Origin: an uncultured Brevibacterium sp.
Lineage (GTDB): Bacteria > Actinomycetota > Actinomycetes > Actinomycetales > Brevibacteriaceae
Length of the DNA: 22,828 nucleotides
Reading direction: 5' to 3'
NCBI GenBank assembly: GCA_902489215.1
Contig: CABTZE010000013.1
Span: forward strand, 1-22,828
The notes beneath the pieces are model-generated. The model was not told where the DNA came from. It worked only from the letters and a program-made list of their open reading frames with translations, and ran no database searches. The position numbers were made by a program, and so were the translations under genes. Shown piece by piece: positions 17,224 to 22,828 of this stretch (positions are counted from its first letter, which is position 1; each line of letters begins with the position of its first letter).

Positions 17224-18795
17224 TTAGTAGGCGAACGACAGGACGTCGTCGTCTTCGTGCTCGGCTCTCGGCTTGCTTCCCGAAGTGTCGAGTTCGGGCA
17301 TAGCAGCCGCGACACCGCCGCGGGCGTACTTGATGATGAGGATGAGCTCGACGACCATCAGACCGCCGTAGAGCAGGGTCAGTGCGATCAGGCTGAACAG
17401 CATGGCGCCGGCGGACACGGACGGAGAAATCGCTGCGGCCGTGTAGAGCATGACCCCGTCGACGCCGTCAGCACCCATATTGGGGGCTACGACGAACGGC
17501 TGGCGGCCCATTTCGGTGAACACCCAACCGGCCGAGTTGGCAACGAACGGTGCCGCGATGCCCCACAGCGACAGGTGTGCGAGGAACTTCGACCTTGGCA
17601 CGGTGCCCTTGCGAGTTGCGAACAGCGCGTAGCCGGCAAACATTGCGGCAAGAGCGCCGAAGCCGATCATGAAGCGGAAGCCCCAGTAGGTGACGATCAT
17701 CAGCGGCTGGTAGTCGATCTTCTGTCCCGCGTAGTCGCGGTACATGGGGTCATCCGGGATGACGCCGCCGAACTTCTCTTCGTATTCCGGCAGCAGAGTC
17801 TTCACGCCGGGAACTTCGTCCGTGAAGTTGGAGTGGACGAGGAAGGAAAGCAGTCCGGGAACCTCGATGAGGGTCTTCGTGTCGTCACAGTGGTTGGAGT
17901 CGGGGATGCCGATCGTCAGCACGGAGAACGAGGTGCCGTCGGAGCAGGCCGCTTCCGCTGAGGCCATCTTCATGGGCTGCTGTTCGTACATGAGCTTGGC
18001 CTGGATGTCACCGGTGATGGCCACCGCGACGAAGGCGATGACCGCGGCCCAACCGCCGATCCGCAGCGATTTGAACCAGACTTCGTGGTCTTTCTTGTCG
18101 CGGCCGGGAACAGCGGGGTTTTCGCCCACGACGACGCGGCCGTTCTCATCGACCGTGTCGATGCCGTCCTTGCGGCGGCGGTACAGGTGGTACCAGGAAA
18201 TGCCAAGCATGAACGCGGCACCGCAGGCAAGCGAACCTGCGAGCGTGTGCGTGTAGGCGGCGATTGCGGTGTTGTTCGTGAGAACTGCCCAGATGTTGGT
18301 CATGACGGGGCGGCCGTCGACCATTTCAACGCCGACCGGGTGCTGCATCCAGGAGTTGGCGACGATGATGAAGTACGCCGAGATCCACGCACCGATGACA
18401 GCGCACCACAGGACAGTCAGGTGTGCGCGCTTGGAGAGTCGGCCCCAGCCGAAGATCCACAGGCCGAGGAATGTCGATTCGAGGAAGAACGCAATGAGAG
18501 CTTCCATAGCCAGAGGAGCGCCGAAGACGTCGCCGACGAACTTCGAGTACTCCGACCAGGCCATGCCGAATTGGAATTCCTGGACGATGCCGGTGACAAC
18601 GCCCATGATGAAGTTGACGAGGAAGAGCTTGCCCCAGAACTTCGTTCCGCGCAGCCACTTTTCGTCACCGGTACGGGTGTACATCGTCTGGAAGATTGCA
18701 ACCAGCAGACCCAAGCCGAGGGTCAGCGGAACCATCCAGAAGTGATAGACCGTGGTGATGCCGAATTGCCACCTGCCGATGAGCACCGGATCCAC
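17224..18795 (-). CDS. cydA: Cytochrome bd quinol oxidase subunit I
   Basis: Oxidises menaquinol and reduces O2 to water with high affinity, without pumping protons. In 523 residues the heme ligands are visible: His18 (YHFWMVPL), His183 (YTHTLAG) and Met375 (FRFMIGFG). Quinol-site residues Lys276 and Glu281 lie in QQPMKMASAEA, and GRQPF (430-434) is conserved. The Q-loop is of the short type and holds Cys284 and Cys303, a likely disulfide as reported for mycobacterial bd oxidases. GTG 18795 has AAGGAGG at 5-nt spacing; an upstream in-frame ATG would add 15 basic residues not seen in the family. First gene of cydA-cydB-cydDC. Confidence 0.97.
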   Translation of the reverse strand: MDPVLIGRWQFGITTVYHFWMVPLTLGLGLLVAIFQTMYTRTGDEKWLRGTKFWGKLFLVNFIMGVVTGIVQEFQFGMAWSEYSKFVGDVFGAPLAMEALIAFFLESTFLGLWIFGWGRLSKRAHLTVLWCAVIGAWISAYFIIVANSWMQHPVGVEMVDGRPVMTNIWAVLTNNTAIAAYTHTLAGSLACGAAFMLGISWYHLYRRRKDGIDTVDENGRVVVGENPAVPGRDKKDHEVWFKSLRIGGWAAVIAFVAVAITGDIQAKLMYEQQPMKMASAEAACSDGTSFSVLTIGIPDSNHCDDTKTLIEVPGLLSFLVHSNFTDEVPGVKTLLPEYEEKFGGVIPDDPMYRDYAGQKIDYQPLMIVTYWGFRFMIGFGALAAMFAGYALFATRKGTVPRSKFLAHLSLWGIAAPFVANSAGWVFTEMGRQPFVVAPNMGADGVDGVMLYTAAAISPSVSAGAMLFSLIALTLLYGGLMVVELILIIKYARGGVAAAMPELDTSGSKPRAEHEDDDVLSFAY

Positions 18796-18800
18796 AATCG

Positions 18801-18807
18801 CCTCCTT
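18801..18807 (-). promoter_or_regulatory. Ribosome binding site of cydA (start-deciding)
   Basis: Minus-strand AAGGAGG, the consensus site, stands 5 nt before GTG 18795. This fixes the cydA start and rules out the ATG at 18840. Confidence 0.9.
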
Positions 18808-18843
18808 GTTGGGCTTGGTCCGCCGAATGTGCACGCGCACGGC

Positions 18844-18880
18844 GAACCGGTCATTGTTATGCCGGTTCTAGACTACCGGC
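18844..18880. promoter_or_regulatory. Overlapping inverted repeats in the cydA promoter/leader
   Basis: Two mutually exclusive pairs share one arm: GAACCGG (18844-18850) with CCGGTTC (18862-18868), and GCCGGT (18861-18866) with ACCGGC (18875-18880). The minus-strand TAGTCT at 18870-18875 is a candidate -10 in the same stretch. The repeats could be operator half-sites or alternative leader hairpins. Confidence 0.4.
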
Positions 18881-18892
18881 AGGGAACTCACT

Positions 18893-18919
18893 GTGAGCAC
18901 GCTGAATATGCGTGGTCAC
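18893..18919. promoter_or_regulatory. Inverted repeat upstream of cydA (candidate operator)
   Basis: GTGAGCACGC and GCGTGGTCAC form 10-bp arms with one mismatch around TGAATAT. The centre is about 43 bp upstream of the start implied by TAGTCT at 18870-18875, a position typical of an activator overlapping the -35. It is not the TGTGA-N6-TCACA of CRP/FNR or a clear Rex site. Confidence 0.45.
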
Positions 18920-18941
18920 TACTGTCTCAGAATTCAGACGA

Positions 18942-18960
18942 CAGCGCTGGAGTGGCGCTG
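18942..18960 (-). terminator. Weak hairpin after parE
   Basis: CAGCGC and GCGCTG are separated by 7 nt, beginning one base after the parE stop. The stem is only 6 bp and no T-run follows, so read-through from parE into the cyd operon is possible. Confidence 0.25.
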
Positions 18961-18961
18961 A

Positions 18962-21073
18962 TCAGGCGTCGATCTTCTCAGAGTCCATCATGTCCGCACC
19001 GGACACGATGAACTCGCGGCGCGGAGCAACCTCAGATCCCATGAGCAGGTTGAACGTGGTCTCGGCCGCGCCCGCGTCGTCCATCGTGACGCGGCGAAGA
19101 AGACGGTGGGCGGGATCCATCGTCGTTTCGGCCAGCTGGTCGGCGTCCATTTCACCCAGACCCTTATAGCGCTGCGGGGGCTTATAGGTTTTGCCGCGCC
19201 GATCGAGCTTCTTCAGCTCACGGTGCAGCTCGGCTTCTGAATACGTGTAGATGACGTCGTTCGCCTTGCCCCGGTTGACGACTTCAACGCGGTGCAGCGG
19301 CGGTACGGCGGCGAACACCCGCCCGGCTTGGACCAACGGCCGCATGTAGCGGAAGAACAGTGTCAGCAGCAGGGTCCGAATGTGGGCGCCGTCAACATCC
19401 GCGTCCGTCATGATGATGACCTTGCCGTAGCGGGCCGCCTCCAGGTCAAAGCTGCGGCCGGAACCGGCGCCGATCACCTGAGTCAGCGCCGCGCACTCGG
19501 CGTTCGCCAGCATGTCCGACACGCTCGCCTTCTGCACGTTGAGGATTTTGCCGCGAATGGGAAACAGCGCCTGGTGCTCGGAGTTCCGCGCGGCCTTCGC
19601 AGTTCCCATTGCCGAATCGCCTTCGACGATGAACAGCTCGGTGCTGTCGCCATCGCTGATGCGGCAGTCGTAGAGCTTGGCGGGCAGCGCTGAGGACTCA
19701 AGGGCGTTTTTGCGCCGCTGGTTGTCGCGGTGGGTGCGCGCGGAGATGCGCGATTTCATTTCCGCGACAACCTTTTCCAGAAGAGCGTTCGCCTGGGCCT
19801 TCTCTTGGCGCTTGCTTGCCTCAAGACGCTCGGTCAGCCCGTCCTCGACGACTTTGCTGACAATCTGACGAACCGCGGGGGTTCCAAGAACCTCTTTTGT
19901 CTGACCTTCGAACTGCGGTTCGGCAAGTTTGACAGTGACAACGGCCGTCAGTCCCGCAAGGACGTCCTCTTTGTCCAATTTGTCCTTGCCGACTTTGAGC
20001 TTGCGGGCGTTGGCCTCAACTGCTTTGCGGACCGTCTTCACAAGACCTGCTTCAAAGCCCGCCTGGTGGGTGCCGCCCTTCGGGGTGGCGATGATGTTGA
20101 CAAAGCTCTTGATCCGAGTGTCGAAGCCGGTCCCCCAGCGCACTGCGATATCAACATCGACTTCCCTGTCCACCTCGGTTGAGACCATGTGTCCGGTGTC
20201 GTCGAGAACCGGAACGGTTTCCGTGAAATCACCCTTGCCGCTGAAACGCCACACATCAGTGACGGCGGGGTCAAGCGCCAGATGATCTGCAAACGCAGAG
20301 ATGCCGCCGTCATAGCGGAACTCTTCTTCCCGGCGCTCAATGACCTCACCGGCTTCGTCACGCGCAATGCCGCGTTCATCGACGATTGTGATCTTCAAAC
20401 CGGGAACGAGGAACGCCGTCTGCCGGGCGCGGTCAACGAGCTTGTCGTATTCGAAGTCGGCGTCTTTCAGGAAGATCTGCGGATCAGCCCAGTAGCGCAC
20501 CCGAGTTCCGGTCACACCGCGTTTGGCTTTGCCGATGATCTCGAGTTTTTCACCCGGCTTGTTCTCCGTGAACGGACTTTCAGGGCTGGGTGTGCCGTCA
20601 TCGGCAAAACGTCCGGGACGGCCCCGTCGGAACGACAGACGGTGGACTTTCGAGGCGCGAGTGACTTCGACGTCCATACGCTCTGACAGCGCATTGACGA
20701 CAGCGCCGCCAACGCCGTGCAGACCACCGACCGCGGCATAGGAACCGCCGCCGAACTTACCGCCGGCGTGCAGCTTCGTCATCACCAGTTCGACACCGGT
20801 CAGGCCGGATTTCGGTTCGACGTCAACAGGAATGCCGCGCGCCCAGTCGTCGACCGCGACCGAGCCGTCAGGATAGAGAGTCACAGTGATCTCTTCGCCA
20901 TAGCCGGCAAGAGCTTCATCGACGGAATTGTCGATGATCTCCCACAGGCAGTGCATGAGACCGCGCGAATCAGTGGAGCCGATGTACATACCGGGCCGCT
21001 TGCGGACCGCATCGAGCCCTTCCAGTACCTGGAGCTGCTGTGCGCCGTACTCTGCTTTGGCCGCCACTTCCAC
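18962..21073 (-). CDS. parE: DNA topoisomerase IV subunit B (ParE-type ATPase)
   Basis: ATPase subunit of a type IIA topoisomerase that decatenates and relaxes DNA. In 703 residues the GHKL ATPase domain has WEIIDNSVDEAL (Glu46, Asp49), LHAGGKFGGGSY and GGLHGVGGAVVNALS. The TOPRIM domain has EGDSA (484-488) and TDADVDGAHIR (556-566), and the tail has RYKGLGEM. TKLHAGGKFGGGSY and overall length favour actinobacterial ParE over GyrB. No gyrA/parC is adjacent. The GHKL segment reads DDWARGIP where most relatives have DxGRGIP. GTG 21073 is chosen; a GTG two codons later (21067) is equally well placed behind AAAGGA. Confidence 0.93.
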   Translation of the reverse strand: MEVAAKAEYGAQQLQVLEGLDAVRKRPGMYIGSTDSRGLMHCLWEIIDNSVDEALAGYGEEITVTLYPDGSVAVDDWARGIPVDVEPKSGLTGVELVMTKLHAGGKFGGGSYAAVGGLHGVGGAVVNALSERMDVEVTRASKVHRLSFRRGRPGRFADDGTPSPESPFTENKPGEKLEIIGKAKRGVTGTRVRYWADPQIFLKDADFEYDKLVDRARQTAFLVPGLKITIVDERGIARDEAGEVIERREEEFRYDGGISAFADHLALDPAVTDVWRFSGKGDFTETVPVLDDTGHMVSTEVDREVDVDIAVRWGTGFDTRIKSFVNIIATPKGGTHQAGFEAGLVKTVRKAVEANARKLKVGKDKLDKEDVLAGLTAVVTVKLAEPQFEGQTKEVLGTPAVRQIVSKVVEDGLTERLEASKRQEKAQANALLEKVVAEMKSRISARTHRDNQRRKNALESSALPAKLYDCRISDGDSTELFIVEGDSAMGTAKAARNSEHQALFPIRGKILNVQKASVSDMLANAECAALTQVIGAGSGRSFDLEAARYGKVIIMTDADVDGAHIRTLLLTLFFRYMRPLVQAGRVFAAVPPLHRVEVVNRGKANDVIYTYSEAELHRELKKLDRRGKTYKPPQRYKGLGEMDADQLAETTMDPAHRLLRRVTMDDAGAAETTFNLLMGSEVAPRREFIVSGADMMDSEKIDA

Positions 21074-21097
21074 GTCCTTTCCCTTTAATGCCCTGCC

Positions 21098-21103
21098 ATT
21101 GTA
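21098..21103 (-). promoter_or_regulatory. -10 box of parE
   Basis: Minus-strand TACAAT, a near-consensus -10, lies about 25 nt before the GTG and implies a short leader that still contains AAAGGGAAAGGA as ribosome site. The -35 is not obvious. Confidence 0.5.
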
Positions 21104-21156
21104 GGGCGCAGCACGCGAAAGCCCGTGGATTTGCCCGCCGCGCTGTCACGCCCGTG

Positions 21157-21165
21157 TGCTTCAAT
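21157..21165 (+). promoter_or_regulatory. Extended -10 of the amidase gene, leaderless promoter
   Basis: TGC-TTCAAT is an extended -10 with 6 nt before ATG 21172. No ribosome site precedes the start. Confidence 0.45.
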
Positions 21166-21171
21166 GTTCGT

Positions 21172-21978
21172 ATGATTCCGCGTTCCCCCGCCTTTGCTGC
21201 CGCGCTCTGCGCCCTCGTCCTGACCGGGTGCGCAGAAAGCGCACCGGCGCCCGGCACCTCGTCAGCACCGGCTGGCCCAGCCACCACGAGCACAGCGCCC
21301 TCAAACACCCCGACAGAAGACGAGGAGTCCCAGCCGCTGGCGGGACTCACGATCGCAGTCGACCCAGGCCACAACGGCGGCAACATGAAGAACGCCTCCA
21401 AGATCTCCAAGCAGGTCGATGACGGCCGCGGCGGAACAAAAGCGTGCAACACAACGGGAACAGCCACATCGGACGGCTTTGCCGAACACGAATTCAACTG
21501 GAAAGTCGCAGGGCACCTGCGCACAGCGCTCGAGGACAAAGGCGCGCGCGTCATCATGTCGCGCAAAGACGACAAGGGCATCGGGCCCTGCGTTGATGAG
21601 CGGGGACAGTTCGCGGCCGATGCCGACATCCTGGTCAGCATCCACGCCAACGGCTCCGAAAGCACCAAGCCGTTCGGCTTCGGCGCCATCATCGCACCCG
21701 ACCGCGAACACGCTGAATCCAAGAAGCTGGCCACCAGCCTTGTGAAAGGCCTCAAAAACGCGGAGTTCCGCGCCAACCCAAGCTATGGCAAAAAGACCAT
21801 CATCGAGCGCACGGACCTCGGCGGGCTCAACCACGCCACAGTCCCGGCCGTCCTCATGGAGATGGGTGAAATGCGCAACCCGGAAGAGGCAAAGACCATG
21901 AAAACCGATTCCGGCCGCAAACGCTATGCCGACGGCCTAGCCGCAGGCATCGAAGACTACTTCAAGGGCCGCGGCTGA
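21172..21978 (+). CDS. Lipoprotein N-acetylmuramoyl-L-alanine amidase (Amidase_3, Rv3717/Ami1-like)
   Basis: Zinc enzyme that cleaves the bond between N-acetylmuramic acid and L-alanine in peptidoglycan. The 268-residue product begins with a lipoprotein signal ending LTGC (lipid-bearing Cys20), then a Ser/Thr/Pro/Ala linker to about 52. The catalytic domain has zinc ligands His67 (DPGHNGG), Glu105 (AEHEFNW) and His158 (SIHANG), and catalytic Glu230 in VLMEMGEMRNP. Cys92 (KACNTTG) and Cys140 (GPCVDER) match the positions of the two cysteines of M. tuberculosis Rv3717 and may form a disulfide. ATG 21172 is the only start giving a proper signal. No SH3 or peptidoglycan-binding domain is attached. 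Confidence 0.93.
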   Translation: MIPRSPAFAAALCALVLTGCAESAPAPGTSSAPAGPATTSTAPSNTPTEDEESQPLAGLTIAVDPGHNGGNMKNASKISKQVDDGRGGTKACNTTGTATSDGFAEHEFNWKVAGHLRTALEDKGARVIMSRKDDKGIGPCVDERGQFAADADILVSIHANGSESTKPFGFGAIIAPDREHAESKKLATSLVKGLKNAEFRANPSYGKKTIIERTDLGGLNHATVPAVLMEMGEMRNPEEAKTMKTDSGRKRYADGLAAGIEDYFKGRG

Positions 21979-22003
21979 CCACAACAGCTTTACCTGCGAC
22001 AAT
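21975..22003 (+). promoter_or_regulatory. Promoter of the VOC gene, leaderless
   Basis: CTGACC (21975-21980, overlapping the amidase stop codon) and GACAAT (21998-22003) are 17 nt apart, with TGC immediately before the -10 (extended -10). The GTG start lies 6 nt further on, so transcription should begin at the start codon. Confidence 0.55.
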
Positions 22004-22009
22004 GGCCGG

Positions 22010-22780
22010 GTGACTGACTACACTGCTCAATCTGCTCAGCCCGTCTGGTTGGAGCTCAGCTCCCCACAGTCGGATGTTTCCACTAAGTTCTACAGCGAAC
22101 TCTTCGGCTGGGAGTTCAGCGGCGCAGGCCCCCTTGGCCTTGGTTCACAGGCGCTGCTCGGCGGACGCGCCGCCGCGGGCATCAGCCCCCAGCCGCCGCA
22201 GGCACCGGAGGGCCAGCCGGGCTTCTGGTCTGTCTACTTCCGCGCGGAATCGCTCGACACCTTCCTCACCGCTGTTGATGCAGGCGGCGGACAAGCGATG
22301 ACTGTCGTTCCCGAATTCGATGGCGAAGCATCGGTTGCGCTGGTCTCAGACTCTGGCGGCACGGCATTCGGTGCGCTGACCTTTGACGACTCCCGCGGAC
22401 TGGGAACAGTAGAAGAACTCGGTGCGGCGGTCTACTTTGAGTTGCACACCCACTCCCCCGAAAAGGCGGACTTCTACTCTGAGGTGTTCGGCTGGACCAC
22501 GAGCACCGGACCGTCGACCATCCGCGAAGAAGCCCAGCTGTTGACCATGCCGGGTGATGTTGATCTGACGGCTGCCGTCGTCGACCTTTCCGGTACGCAG
22601 ATCCCCTCGCACTGGGAAGCGTTCTACATGGTCGAAGACGTCGATGCTTTTGCCCAGAAGGTGCCCGAGCTCGGCGGTGCGCTGCTGGTGAAGCCAACTG
22701 ATACTCCGCGTGGGCGAGTCGCAAAGTTCATCGACCCACACAATGCGGCGTTCAGCGTCATAGAACCCAACTGGCTGTAG
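22010..22780 (+). CDS. Two-domain VOC (glyoxalase/dioxygenase-like) protein
   Basis: A 256-residue cytosolic protein made of two VOC modules, about 8-120 and 133-253. Each opens with the family pattern: WLELSSPQSDVSTKFYSELF and YFELHTHSPEKADFYSEVF. The tandem layout resembles the mycobacterial CFP32/Rv0577 type, whose substrate is uncertain. The GTG start is supported by the leaderless promoter just upstream. The 48 bases after the stop contain nothing I can support. Confidence 0.88.
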   Translation: MTDYTAQSAQPVWLELSSPQSDVSTKFYSELFGWEFSGAGPLGLGSQALLGGRAAAGISPQPPQAPEGQPGFWSVYFRAESLDTFLTAVDAGGGQAMTVVPEFDGEASVALVSDSGGTAFGALTFDDSRGLGTVEELGAAVYFELHTHSPEKADFYSEVFGWTTSTGPSTIREEAQLLTMPGDVDLTAAVVDLSGTQIPSHWEAFYMVEDVDAFAQKVPELGGALLVKPTDTPRGRVAKFIDPHNAAFSVIEPNWL

Positions 22781-22828
22781 GCTCTCGGCTTCAGCACTCT
22801 GCGGCTGCAGGTCTTTCTGACGAAAACC

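Noticed and set aside
18893..18919. CRP/FNR or Rex site upstream of cydA
   Set aside because: The dyad has GTGA and TCAC ends but 19 bases between them, not 6, and lacks the Rex half-sites. I kept it only as an unnamed candidate operator.

Overview
The window reads as chromosomal core DNA of a GC-rich actinobacterium. The gene content (SepH, DUF3093, DUF3710, DUF4193, paired CeoB/CeoC-type TrkA proteins, a ParE-type topoisomerase subunit and an Ami1-like amidase) and several apparently leaderless genes point to Actinomycetota, most likely order Micrococcales. I cannot fix the genus. Nineteen protein genes fill almost all of the sequence. No gene-free stretch exceeds 300 bases. I found no tRNA, rRNA, CRISPR array, insertion sequence or phage gene.

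Region 1 (50-2731) is aconitase on the minus strand, with an 18-bp perfect palindrome in its upstream region. Region 2 (2898-10111) follows the M. tuberculosis order Rv2689c-Rv2699c as I recall it: a TRAM-domain RNA methyltransferase, a KimA-like APC potassium permease, two TrkA/RCK proteins, a small OB-fold protein, DUF3710, dUTPase, DUF3093 and DUF4193. The DUF3159 gene that lies in this run in M. tuberculosis is absent. Region 3 (10336-12886) holds an unrecognised 74-residue protein, a strong bidirectional terminator, ferrochelatase, and the divergent cell-division gene sepH. Region 4 (12890-18795, minus) is a cytochrome bd operon cydA-cydB-cydDC, with CydD and CydC fused in one 1096-residue chain. 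Region 5 (18962-22780) holds parE, a divergent lipoprotein amidase of the Rv3717 type and a two-domain VOC protein.

Functional themes are potassium homeostasis (permease plus two RCK subunits), heme supply and heme-dependent microaerobic respiration (hemH, cydABDC), nucleotide sanitation (dut), chromosome topology and division (parE, sepH), and wall remodelling (amidase). Gene packing is very tight: ATGA and GTGA overlaps, abutting convergent stop codons (TGATCA), and a 3-base gap between sepH and cydDC.

I see no new multi-gene system. The unexplained signals are mostly non-coding: a perfect 60-bp palindrome at 9711-9770, a 15-bp-arm inverted repeat between hemH and sepH, an inverted repeat upstream of cydA, the palindrome upstream of acnA, and three leaderless genes that share an extended -10 of the form TGn-NNCAAT.
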